A stretch of 64,000 nucleotides of DNA, taken from positions 1,417,832 through 1,481,831 of the forward strand of contig MNCI01000651.1 of the NCBI GenBank assembly GCA_015680685.1, read 5' to 3'. Position 1 is the first letter of the stretch; every line of letters begins with the position of its first letter. The DNA is from Gnetum montanum (lineage: Eukaryota > Streptophyta > Gnetopsida > Gnetales > Gnetaceae). The position numbers and the translations under genes are program-made. Positions 1 to 9,930 of this stretch are shown piece after piece. The notes under the pieces were generated by a model that did not search any database, had not been told where the DNA came from, and worked only from the letters and a program-made list of their open reading frames with translations.

Positions 1-911
1 AGGGAAAGATCATAGATTCCTAGGTACGCATCTACGGTACTTAGCCACGGCCTTCCCATTATAATGGGGAAACCCCCTTCGTTGTTAACCTCAATCACCA
101 GGAAATCAGCTAGGTATGACCACCCACACACAGTGGTGATAATGTCCTCCACCAATCCTAAGGGAATGGTGATGGACTGGTTAGCTAGCTCCAGTTGTAT
201 GTTGCTCTTCTTAAGTTGGGGCAGGTTCCAGGCATGATACATCTTTTGTGAAATTAGGTTGACTCCGGAACCTGAGTCAAGAAGAGCTCGATGTGGTCCA
301 TTTCCGGCGATCTGTAAATGAATTAAGGGATTCCTAGGGTCAGATAGTTTCCTGGGAAGGTGGCCCACCTTTATCCAATCAGTTACGGTATGTGTCAACA
401 TAACCATTTGCGTACTTAATTGTTGGACTGAAGGGTTCTCCGAAGCATTAGTGGTTAGAGGCCTATACATGTGCCCAACCTCTTGTTTTTGCGAGAGTTT
501 GTTTGGGCTTTTGGTTCTGAAGTAAGGTCTTCTCTTTTTACAGTTTTTAGAACCAGCACCCGGTTGGATATTTACAGCTCTCGCAGCGTGACGTTGCTGC
601 GGTTGAGGAGGAAGTTCCCCTTGCATTGTTGGAGCAGGATGTGTTACGGGAACTACTTGAGGTGGAAGAAGTGCGGATGGATTAGGAGGATGATGTGGGT
701 ATGGAGTGTCTCCCAGAGGAGAAGGAGTCCTTCTGAAGTACTCCTGAGCTTGGTAGTGACGGTTGGGGGTTGCGTGACCCATAGAGTCACTTGGAGAAAT
801 CAGCTGCTGCACATAATATCCATAAGGATCAGGTTGCCGATAAGGGTATTGTTGTTTCGGCGATGGCATCCCCCATGATTGTGGATATTGCCATGGCTGA
901 TGCTGTCTGAT
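1..911 (-). pseudogene. E1 gag C-terminus and aspartic protease, partial
   Basis: The reading frame continues the E1 gag after a TAG stop near 912 through a Pro/Gln-rich linker into a retroviral-type aspartic protease. The catalytic motif is visible as ALLDSGSGVNLI with Asp-Ser-Gly at about 270-278, followed downstream by the conserved flap/C-terminal segment IIMGRPWL near 40-70. The protease would process the Gag-Pol polyprotein. It is truncated by the window edge, so RT and integrase cannot be judged. The plus-strand ORF at 471-878 is only the antisense of this linker. Confidence 0.8.
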
Positions 912-2918
912 GGGCTAAGGTGGAGTTTCACTTGGATAATACGTTAAGGGTTGGTGGAACTGCCTTGGGTTACCTTGTGGATAAGGTAACCTTCGGGGTG
1001 TTTGCTGTTGATTGAGTCTTGGATTTAGTGCATACACCCCAGACTCCTGTAGATGTGAGATAATAGGACAACATCCCTTAGGATGGTCATAGTAGCAGAC
1101 CTCACATCCACCATCATCATTTGTGTCAGAATCTACAGCCACATTGGAGTTAGTGATTTTTCCCTTACCCTTGTTATGTGCAAGGCTTAAATCTCTTCTC
1201 TTGTTCTTTCCTTTGTCACTACTTTGCTCTACCTTAAACTCTTCTACAATTTTCAAGACTATTTCTATTCTTGAGTCTAAGGAATCCCACATTTGATCTA
1301 CTTTGGTCGATACTTCGGTTGTTAACTTTTGGATCGGCAAAGTTTTCCGATTCACCAACTCTTCGATTGGTGACTCATCCTCTTCATCACAAAATTTCAC
1401 TCCCTTCTTTTGAAAGGAGGGATCGCGGTTGTACTCCTCCGCACTTTCCCTCTTACGTAGCTCACCTTCTTCTTGCGCTACTTGTTCCAACAGACTTTCA
1501 ACTTCATGGGCTCTAAGTTGGGAAAGTCTCCCTTGGGCGTAAGTCCCAAGAGTTCTTCTCATTTCATTCCTTAGCCCATCCACGATGTGGCAAAGTTGAT
1601 CCCGCTTAGCATACCCATGGCCTAGGAAACGATGTAGCAATGTATAGTAGCGGGCCATGGTAGCATCCAAGGATTCATAAGCACCTTGTTTCCAGCCTTG
1701 GATCGGCTTATGCAGATTGGACACTCTGGAGTACATCTGATATTTGTTGTTGAATAGTTCAAGCATCGTACTCCACCTCCTGATGGTTTCCGGTTCTAAG
1801 GACCAGTACCAGCTCTCTGCTTCTTTGGTGAGTGTTCTTGGGAACAACTTAAGCTTCTGCCACTCATTATCTATATTTTGTAAGGCACATGCATCGTGGA
1901 ATGCCTGTAAATGATGTTGAGGATCAGCGTTGTATCCCCCTTCAAAATGTGGGATATTATTTATGTCCAAACGCTTGATCCTGCTATCTTTTAAGTACAT
2001 TGTGGGGATCCTAACTACCTCTGTGATGTCTAGCATGCTTCGAGTTGCGAGTAGGGGTTCGTCATGATCATCCCTGTCATGACATCTGTGATGTCTTCGT
2101 GGTGGTTCCCTACTCCCCCCCCGTCCTTGCCCTTGTCCTAACTCCTCTCAACCTTCCTGTTGAGGTCTTTCATCCTTTTTACTTTTATCCTCCCCTTTAT
2201 GTTCATGGTGGCTGTGCCTAGATGTGGAAGGAGAGTGTGAATGATGAGTTGAAGGAGAAGAGGAAGGGGATCCATCACCATGGCGATGTTTCTTACCTTC
2301 TCTTTGGCTGCTTCGGCCCCGATCGTTGTAACGATCTAAGTGTCCGTCCTTAGCATGAATGGTTGTTCCTACCGTGAACAATTGCTATTCACGGGGATCA
2401 GAGCCCGTAGCATGTACAGTTGATCGAAGGCTCTGATGCCTGACCTCTTCACCATTGTGAGGAGGAGGAACATCATTTTCTAAGAAACCCGCCATGAGGG
2501 GTTCCTCGTCTCCTATTTCGCTAAGGACATGGGGGACCTTGCCCTTCAACAATGTGTGTTGGCTCTCCTACCTTTCGTCCCTAATACGTTGCAAAGTGGT
2601 GGGATGATAATCCCTTATATCATATTCTCCAGCAACGTATTCAGCGAAAAGTTCTGTCATGCCAGTCTGTGCCAAAGCACGGAGAAGCATGTTAGGGACA
2701 GCTCGATCTGGAGGTAACACTATGTTACCAAGAAAATCTCTCCAGCGCAACTGTTCATCTTGATGGAGGGTAAAGGTAAGATCAAGCACATACTCATCGG
2801 GATGAGTATAAACTATCTTATACTGTTTAGAACTTGGTTGGTTTAGGTTATGTTTTTTATCTTGCCGACTGTCTTCCGTGTTATTCCTAGGTGAGTTAAC
2901 CTTATGAGAAGAAGCCAT
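912..2918 (-). pseudogene. E1 gag (capsid/nucleocapsid) polyprotein, disrupted
   Basis: Gag packages the retrotransposon RNA. It probably starts at the ATG at 2918 (protein begins MASSHKVNSP). Open blocks are 2568-2918, 2148-2381 and 915-2036 (373 aa), broken by stops and frameshifts. The 373-aa block holds a Retrotrans_gag-type helical region (FEGGYNADPQHHLQAFHDA, then AESWYWSLEPETIRRW), a charged coiled stretch rich in Glu/Lys, and a short zinc-knuckle-like motif CEVCYYDHPKGC. Homologous blocks occur in E2 (minus) and E3 (plus). Confidence 0.85.
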
Positions 2919-3043
2919 TTTATGGGTGTGTTGTTCACCGTTATATATGTTCTTATTTAACTAATTAACCCAAAGGTTCGTTAAGGCTCACAACGATGTG
3001 AGTGATATCCCTTATGTTCTAATTGGCGTATAAACACTTAGTC

Positions 3044-3060
3044 CCTAGCAACGACGCCAA
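3044..3060 (-). other. E1 primer-binding site (tRNA-Asp type)
   Basis: Directly inside the 5' LTR end, the plus strand reads CCTAGCAACGACGCCA, close to the 3' end of plant tRNA-Asp (CCCGGCAACGGCGCCA), the usual primer of Athila/Tat elements. The E2 copy (CCAGCAACGGCGCCA) is closer to consensus. Confidence 0.75.
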
Positions 3061-3990
3061 TGATGAGTGGCGAGGTACCCCTACACTCAACCATACGAAA
3101 CGAGCATAGCACGCGTAATCCGGTCGAACTCCATAGACTAAATGCCTAAACGCCCCATGGAACACTTGGGGTTAATCATTCGTTGTCTTCCCAGACTTAC
3201 TTGTTGTTGTCACGGTGTATGGTTAAGTAAGTCCAAGGTATATGATTTTTTTGGTATTTTACGGTTTATCTCCTATGCTAAACGGTGAAGGGTTGAGAAA
3301 CTAAAACTAACTCTAACTACAGCACTAAGTCCTAGCGTCAGCATCCGTTCCCACTTGCCGTACACACCCTGAACTGTGCAACTGTGGCTACCAAACGCTA
3401 ATCGTTACTGGGATTACCACACGTAACGCACGTGCTCGAACTGGTCGTACTGAGGCATCTAACTAGCCTAAGTGTGATAAGCAGCTGATTCCTTGACTAG
3501 CCGTACACACCCGTAGGTGCTCGTAGCCAAGTCGTACTTACCCCATGTTCTAGGAGATGAGGGTGAGAGAATCTAATCGCAATGAGTAGCCGATTCCTTG
3601 GTTAGCCGTACACATTCGTCAATGCTCGTAACCAAGTCGTACTCATGCTGCGCTACTAGGAAAGCACTAAATAACATTAAATAAACCTATCCATGTACTG
3701 CAAGGTTTATCCATAAAGTTCATCTTTATTGCCGTACACAACTTGCGTTCAGGTACAAAGCTGCTCGAATAAAGAGCCGTTCACTTGGGGGACTCCTACT
3801 GCGGGCACATGGAAAATATTCTATCTCTGGGGTGATCAATCCACCAGAGCTTTGCTACTTCTAACTCCTATATGGAAATGAGGGGAGTGCCACCTCTTAT
3901 TTATAGATTTGGCGGTGGACCGCGATATCGCGTACACAATATCACAGGGGAAGACACGATATCGCGGCTTGTGCATATCGCGTCTCATCA
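3061..3990 (-). repeat. E1 5' LTR (930 bp)
   Basis: The LTR begins TGATGAGTGG and ends GTCTCATCA on the plus strand, matching the E2 LTR ends. On the element's own strand the first ~90 bp hold several GATATC-centred palindromes, then a TATA box (plus strand CTTATTTATAGATT, about 3896-3909). It is ~130 bp longer than the E2 LTRs, mostly from a tandem duplication at about 3475-3650, where a segment with CCGATTCCTTGGTTAGCCG is repeated about 110 bp apart. Confidence 0.85.
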
Positions 3991-4500
3991 ACCACTATGT
4001 TGAGGTCTAATGATATCTTCAATAACCTTTTGAATTCAGCAAGCTATGCATTTGCTAAAATTTTTTAAGTAATGTTAAGAAGAGTAATAGACCTCCAATT
4101 TCCAATATGTTGAATATCTCCATTCTAAGGAAGAAGAAAAATCACATGTTTATTAATATTTTACTTAGAAAAATTTTTTTAATGGCTTCTCAGAAAACAT
4201 AAAATGGATCATCTCCAATAATGTCCCAATGCTTCTTTAAAAAATTAAATAGTAAAACCAATAAAACTTGGGGCTTTACCATTTGCTAAACTAAAGGTTG
4301 TTGCTTTGATTTCTTCTATTATAATTTCTACTTCAAGAATAGTTTGATGTGCTTTTGTTATAAGATGAGCAATATGCATATTAGAGGCCTAGAAGGATTC
4401 CTTGCTAAAATCTTTAAAAAATGATTTAGTAAAAAACTATTAATAGTTTCAGGATCTTTAATGATAGAATCATTTATATAAACTAATTCTAGTTTAGGTA
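3991..4500 (-). pseudogene. LINE (non-LTR retrotransposon) reverse transcriptase fragment
   Basis: Translated on the minus strand in shifting frames, this stretch shows two blocks typical of plant LINE reverse transcriptases: FSLANGKAPSFIGF (about 4260-4300; family consensus is close to KAPGPDGF) and NWRSITLLNIT followed by KILANA (about 4030-4090; consensus close to WRPISLLNVVYKILAK). It is heavily mutated by stops and frameshifts. The catalytic FADD region is not present, because E1's LTR occupies the downstream side. Confidence 0.7.
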
Positions 4501-4735
4501 TGATGAGTGGTAGAGTAGATCCTATGTCCAACCATATAGATCACAAGCATTCACACACAATCTAGGAAAATTTAATGGACTTGGGCTAGTAAGATGTCCT
4601 AGATAACTAAGCATGAGATTGTTGATTATTGTCTCTCTAATCATAACTTGTATTGGTTCAAGTAGTATGGTTAAGTGTGATTAGAGCATATGATGATTTC
4701 ATTATTATTTAAGATATTAAAATATTTAAAAGGAT
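4501..4735 (-). repeat. Truncated Athila-like LTR fragment
   Basis: It starts TGATGAGTGGTAGAGTAGAT and continues with the family's CCAACCATA, acaagcattc and TATGGTTAAGTGTGATTAG blocks, then loses similarity near 4735 at an AT-rich stretch. It is the same orientation as E1 and E2 but more diverged, resembling the LTR at 63261. It contains no gene. An (AT)n run follows at 4750-4766. Confidence 0.65.
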
Positions 4736-4971
4736 ATCATTTACCCCCCATATATATATATATATAAACCAAAATTCAAAGTACAAAAGTAGAGGAGTAT
4801 TGTAAAGAGGAGAAATTCCAAATCAACAAAAAGAAAAGTCCTAATGATTTTGGGGATGTTTTTTCAAGTTTTCATCCTTATAAGTAATCTTGAAAAACCT
4901 CTACTCTAGGATATGTAATTGGACATTTCATAAAAATATTAACATTAGGTGAAGGGAGAGGAGGCTACTAC
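4736..4971. other. AT-rich spacer with (AT)n microsatellite
   Basis: There is no coding signal. It contains an AT dinucleotide run at about 4750-4766, then A-rich sequence that may be decayed internal sequence of the Copia element whose LTR starts at 4972. I see nothing else. Confidence 0.5.
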
Positions 4972-6103
4972 TGAGGACTAAGAACTTAAGAAGGGGAGAT
5001 GAATAAGTACCCCAAATTGCAAGCAACACGTGTTACACAAAACTCAAGAATTACATGGTTCCCCAACTTGGATAGTCCATACTTGGAGGGTAGATTCCTT
5101 GCATACCTCCAAACTTTGTTTCTTCCAAAATGTTGTTTAAAGGACACCACAACCTTTACAAAGTTTGAGCTCCACTAAGGAGAGTTTCATTACTATAACA
5201 ACTCTCAACCCCACAAGGTTCCAACAAGCTTAAGAGTGATTTAAAGGATCAACTTGTACAAAATAGAGCTCTGCTCTGGAGTGTTTGATGCAGCAAAACA
5301 ACTTAATCCCATAGGATCCTAACAAACTCTAAACGGATGCCTTTTTGTAAGAAGACATCAACCCCTTAGGGTAGCAAGACAAGAAAAAGATTTACATGGA
5401 GAGAGTGCAACTTAATTTACAAATTCCTTGTACAATGAAGTACAGTTCCACAACTAATCTAACAAATGATGTCACAATTCAAGTACACAAATACAACAAT
5501 ATAAGATAGACAATGATAACTTTGATGTTAATAATGCTTGCATAATACCCAAGAGTTTGGAATCTACTTATAGCCTTGAAGTTTTCGAAAACACATCAGA
5601 ATTTGTGCAACAACTATTCAATGGCTAGTGTAGACGTCTTCTTTGAGATTGGAATGTCTTTCTAAAATCAGCTTCAACTCTGAGAAGACATCTCCATTTA
5701 AAATGGAATGTCTCTAGGGAGAAGTCTATGGAAAGATGTCTTCTTCCCAAAGGATACATCTCATGTTTTTGGGAGACGTCTTTTTGTGATTAACTTTTTC
5801 TTAGCTAAGACGTCTTCTATTCTTTGGAGACATATTCTTAGCTTTTGAGCTCTAGTTCATGAGGCTCTCTCTTGTTGATTTAGCTTCATTTTAATTCTTG
5901 GAGCATCTTCATTTAGCTTGTAGTCTTTGTACTTATCTATGCTCTCATTTTACCTATGAAGGCTTTTACTTTGATAGCCATGCATCTTTGAGTCCTTGTC
6001 CAAGATGTGGATTTCTTATTCTTATCCTGTAAATAAAATATCCATAACAAACATCCTTTGTTCTCCATTTTCCTTAAGGTTTTGACATATTAAAAGGTCA
6101 ACA
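4972..6103 (-). repeat. Copia-type LTR, minus orientation
   Basis: Read on the minus strand it begins TGTTGACCTTTTAATATG and ends near TCCTCA, matching the start and end of the Copia 1 LTR at 31200-32394. It contains the 'ttggggaaccatg' and 'gatctaccctcc' blocks (as reverse complements at about 5050-5100) shared with all Copia LTRs here. A cluster of AGATGTCT/AGACATCT motifs lies at 5630-5835. Past the end a much-mutated initiator-Met primer site may be present. It is either a solo LTR or the 5' LTR of a lost element. Confidence 0.75.
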
Positions 6104-6323
6104 ACTACATTGTCAATAAAATCAACTTTATTAAAAGATATTATCTCGATATATTAACCAATAACTATAAATGCATTTTTAGTTGTTAAAATATCTTGAA
6201 CATGATGTCCATTCTAAAGATTTGTCATGTAACCACAAATAGGTAGAAATCCTTCACATTTTTTACTATGAAGAATCATTTAAAAGCCATCTAAATCAAC
6301 AAGAAGTTTTTGTGGGACCTTAG
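6104..6323. other. Unassigned flank of the E2 insertion
   Basis: No ORF or motif that I recognise. Together with 13370-13605 this is probably the older sequence into which E2 inserted. Plus-strand translation of 13380-13550 gives a partly open frame, but I cannot place it in a family. Confidence 0.4.
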
Positions 6324-7124
6324 TGATGAGTGGCGAGATACCCCTACACTCAACCATACGAATACGAGCGTAGCACGTAGGATCCAGTCGAACTCCGCAG
6401 ACTAAGTGCCTACATGCCCCATGGAACACTTAGGGTTAATTATTTGTTGTCTTCCCAGACTTACTTGTAGTTGTCACAATGAATGGTTAAGTAAGTCCGA
6501 GGTATATGATTTTTATGCTTTTTATGTTTTATGTCTCCTATGCTAACAAGGTGAAGGGTTGAGAAACTAATTACTAATTCTAACTAATGAACTAAGTCTA
6601 AATTAGCTAGCATTAGCATCCGTTCCCACTTACCGTACACACCCTAAACCGATGCAACCGCGGCTACCAAACGCTAATCGTTGCTGGGATCACCACGCGT
6701 AATGCACGTGCTCGAAGTGGTCGTATTGAGGCACTTAAATAGGAGAAAAGGATTGAGAAGGAAAACAGTAAATAAAAAGTAATAAATAATAGGTAATAAA
6801 TAACAGTAATAAAATCCTATTCCATGCGCTACAAGGTTTATCCGAAAAGCTCGTCTTTATTGCCATACACAAACTTGTGTTCAGGTACAATGTTTGCTCG
6901 AATAACGATCCGTTCACTTTGGGACTCCTACTGCGAGCACATGGAAAATATTCTATCTATGGAGTGATCAATCTACCAGAGTTTCCCTACTGTCTAGCCT
7001 AGGATGAGGAAATAAGGGAGAGCCGCCTCTTATTTATAGATATGACGGCACACCGTGATATCGCGTACGCGATATCTCAGGGGACGACGCGATATCGCAG
7101 CCCATGCGATATTGCGTCCCATCA
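6324..7124 (-). repeat. E2 3' LTR (801 bp)
   Basis: Ends TGATGAGTGG and GTCCCATCA. In the element's sense the U3 starts at 7124 with repeats of the palindrome GCGATATCGC (7057-7120), then a TATA box (plus strand CTTATTTATAGATATG at about 7028). The AATAAAGACGAGC-like stretch near 6850-6860 in element sense is a candidate polyadenylation signal. Confidence 0.9.
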
Positions 7125-7135
7125 TACCCCCATGA
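7125..7135 (-). other. E2 polypurine tract
   Basis: On the minus strand TCATGGGGGTA sits directly before the 3' LTR start TGATGGGACG, the expected position of the plus-strand primer. The same tract precedes the LTR at 50182 (GTGGGGGTA). Confidence 0.8.
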
Positions 7136-9277
7136 CTAAATGAAAACTCTTCCTCGAGTTCTTTATAATAATATCGGGAAGGTATGGGATTATTGACTCA
7201 AAATGAAGCTAATGGGATGACATGTGAACGGATCATCATTACAAGACACAACAAAACTGGTGTTCATGACAACAAGAGTGAACACCTTATTACATTGACA
7301 TCAGGCCTCATTTGGTAGCTGAGAAAGAGAGTGAGAAGGAAGTGTTGCTGCTGCCAATGCCAAGATTGCACCTTTTGTTGTCCATCCGTAAGCGCATCAT
7401 CGATCTTGCTCCTTGCATAGCTGCTTCCAGCACTGCTCCATTCCAAATGTTCCTTTCAGATCCAATCCGTTGTTGCATTATTGTCATCTACACATACAGC
7501 ATAGTCTTATATTAGCAAGGGTAAATGAATCATCATGTAATTGATACCTTGCTTCGGTGTAAATCCATTGGCTAGGTTGTGGTATGGCTGACATGGATCT
7601 GGAGAGATATTAATGGTGACTACCGAAGGTGTAAGGGTTAGGAAAAAATCAAAAAAAATTGGGGCTAGGAGAAAATCGAAAAAATCGGGCCCCGTACTCC
7701 CATGACTAATCGTGAACCTCTGGTAGTGTTTAGAATGGAGAAAGAAAAAGAAACAAGAAAGATGAAGAAGAAGGGACAACTATAACATTGATGAAATGGA
7801 TGTCAAGATGGAAATGAAAAAAATAAAATGAATTGCAAAAATGTTAAGGGAAAGAATTTAACTGGTGCACCAAATAGAAATGTTAGTGGGTCCTCCCCAA
7901 AGCAGGCTCATGCCCTTAATGCCCTAACAATCCCACATTCAAAGAGTCCGCAGGCTTTAGAAATGTCATTTGGAACAAGAGTTAAAGTCTTAACCGCAAA
8001 AATTTACCTAAAAGAAAACAATGCGTCAACCAACCCCTACACTAATGATACAACCGACAATGAGGTGAACAATGGAGAGAAGGGTGGAGAGAAGAGAATG
8101 GAATGGAATCCCAAGCAGAAGGTGGTGTACAGCCCCTTGTGTGTTTCATGATTAATGTGACTTAGCAAATCTCATTCCAACTTCGGCCTCAAACCAACCA
8201 CATTCAGTGACTTCGCATCAATGCATTCGGCTAATCCACAAACTTGAGTAACAAGAATGCTTCCCCCAAGAGCCACCACCATTACGATGAAATGAATGAG
8301 GAGAGAACGGGAAGCGAGAAGGGCCTTAGTTAGACGGAATAGTTTTAGTTCCATAACCAGTGCTTGTAGCCCAAGGAATTATTCTGTCTAAGGGGTGTGC
8401 TTTGAATTCTCACTTTGTTTTTTTGTTTTGTTTTGTGTTTTTATGCGTGATAATCACACCATGCAAAGACTTCTTATTTTTATTGTCTCAGCTTTCGATA
8501 ATTGAGTAACATCAGAACGACAAGAAAACCCAAGAAGAAAACATCCAAGCACCCAAGAGAATGGCCAACACAAAAGCACCAAGTTCCCTTGAAGTCACAC
8601 CCTTTTCAAACCTTGAGTCCTTCCTTAATTTGAGAAGTGTTCCGTCACTGGTTCGTTAAAGTTCGTATTAAAAAGAGAATGTACATTTCCAAGCCAAGGG
8701 AGACCATAGAAACTGGTGGATGGATGGATGAAGTGGACTCATTGCCTGCCATATCAAAAGAACATACCTTAGTATCAACATCATGACTTAAAGGTAAAAA
8801 CCAAACATTAGCAATCAATGAAAAATAGTTCATACCATCGGGAAGAACACTTATTGGGTGACAAACTTACAAGGTGGATCACACACGCAAATAGACACCA
8901 AAAAATGGAAAAGTATAACGATGTTGTAAAAAAAAAATAAGAAAAGTTAAAGAAATTTGTAAAACAAAAACTTGTAGAACAAAAATGTGTTAAACAAAAA
9001 CGTGTAAAACAAAAATGTGTAAAAAAAAACATGTAAAATAAAAACTTGTAAAACAAAAACTTAAAAAAGAACTGAGGGCCCCCAATGATCAGCATAGGTG
9101 GCCATCTCCCCCATGATTGAATTGCAAGGGAGAGATCTAAAATAATGAGCACTTATTTGAATTTCGTAGAAGTGCCCAACTTCTCCCCACTGATGTTCTT
9201 AGATTAAGGGGTGGAAGTTGGCGAGACTCATACTCTAATGTGTCTATGCTTTTGTTGTTAGCATGAGTTTCCTCAGT
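7136..9277. other. E2 unassigned internal segment replacing pol
   Basis: This is where RT, RNase H and integrase should be. I see no pol motif. Short ORFs occur (for example 8172-8354 minus, with one hydrophobic segment, and 7828-8151 plus) but none has recognisable homology or company. A ~36-bp segment around 7887-7923 recurs at 45532-45573 in E4. An A-rich minisatellite lies at 8955-9063. The segment may be the element's own 3' non-coding region plus captured DNA. Confidence 0.55.
8955..9063. repeat. A-rich minisatellite, 16-17 bp unit
   Basis: About seven imperfect copies of a unit like TTGTAAAACAAAAAC in tandem. Its antisense reading gives the Phe-rich track of the ORF at 8808-9152, which is therefore not a gene. 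Confidence 0.85.
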
Positions 9278-9930
9278 TCATTCCATGCATATTAGTTTGC
9301 TCTTCCTAATAGCTGTCAACCATGGGATGTCTACTACTGGTGTGGTTGCTACATATAGGCACCTTTGAATTTGCATTTCTTGGGCACACTGATTACATGG
9401 AAGAGATGATGAACATTCTTCCATGTCATCACCCTCTGAGTCACTGTATGTGATGCACAGAACTTTCTTCTTCTCAATCTTTCCATAAATGTTTATCTTA
9501 GATATCTGCAAGGAAAGATCGTGGATCCCTAGGTACGCATCTACTGTACTCAGCCATGGCCTTCCCATTATGATTGGGAAGTCCCCTTTGTTGTTGTTGA
9601 TTTCAATCACCAGGAAATCAGCTAGGTAAGACCAACCACACACAGTGGTAACAATGTCCTCCACTAATCCCAAAGGAATGGTGATGGACTAGTCTACTAG
9701 CTCTAGTTGGATGTTGCTCTTCTTAAGTTGGGGCAGGTTTCAGGCTTGATACATCTCTCATGAAATTAGGTTAACTCTGAAACCTGAGTCAAGAAGAGCC
9801 TTATGTGGTTTGTTCCCAGTGATTTGTAAATAGATTAAGGGGCTTCCAGGATCAATTAGTTTCCTGGGAAGGTGGCCTTCCTTGATCCAGTCGGTTACGG
9901 TATGTGTTAACATAACCGTATGCGTACAAC
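9278..9930 (-). pseudogene. E2 aspartic protease
   Basis: The open block 9278-9673 (131 aa) contains the protease C-terminal half with DFLVIEINNNKGDFPIIMG followed by RPWLSTVDAYLG. The N-terminal half with the catalytic DSG region lies upstream at about 9780-9800 but is broken by stops. It is followed by an acidic tail (DSEGDDMEE) and then by non-pol sequence. The same block is seen in E1 (1-300) and E3 (28580-28890). Confidence 0.8.

Larger units (their letters stand above)
1..3990 (-). mobile_element. E1: Athila-like Ty3/Gypsy element, 3' part outside window
   Basis: Minus-strand LTR retrotransposon. Read from the right it has a 5' LTR (3061-3990), a primer site, gag (about 2918 to 900) and the start of an aspartic protease (down to position 1); pol and the 3' LTR lie beyond the window. 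The LTR ends, primer site and gag sequence match E2 and E3, so all three are one family. I call it Athila-like because the primer site resembles the tRNA-Asp site of plant Athila/Tat elements; without RT phylogeny that assignment is an inference. Confidence 0.85.

Noticed and set aside
471-878. Plus-strand ORF of 135 codons
   Set aside because: Antisense of the Pro/Gln-rich gag-protease linker of E1; the same shadow appears at 10076-10369 in E2.
8172-8354. 60-aa minus ORF with a hydrophobic segment, possible small membrane protein
   Set aside because: No homologue recognised, no supporting context, and short chance ORFs of this size are common here.
8955-9063. Regularly spaced short repeats considered as a CRISPR array
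   Set aside because: Units are directly adjacent with no spacers and the sequence is a plant nuclear minisatellite; the same applies to 52230-52455.
8808-9152. Phe-rich 114-aa ORF
   Set aside because: Produced by the A-rich 16-17-bp minisatellite at 8955-9063.
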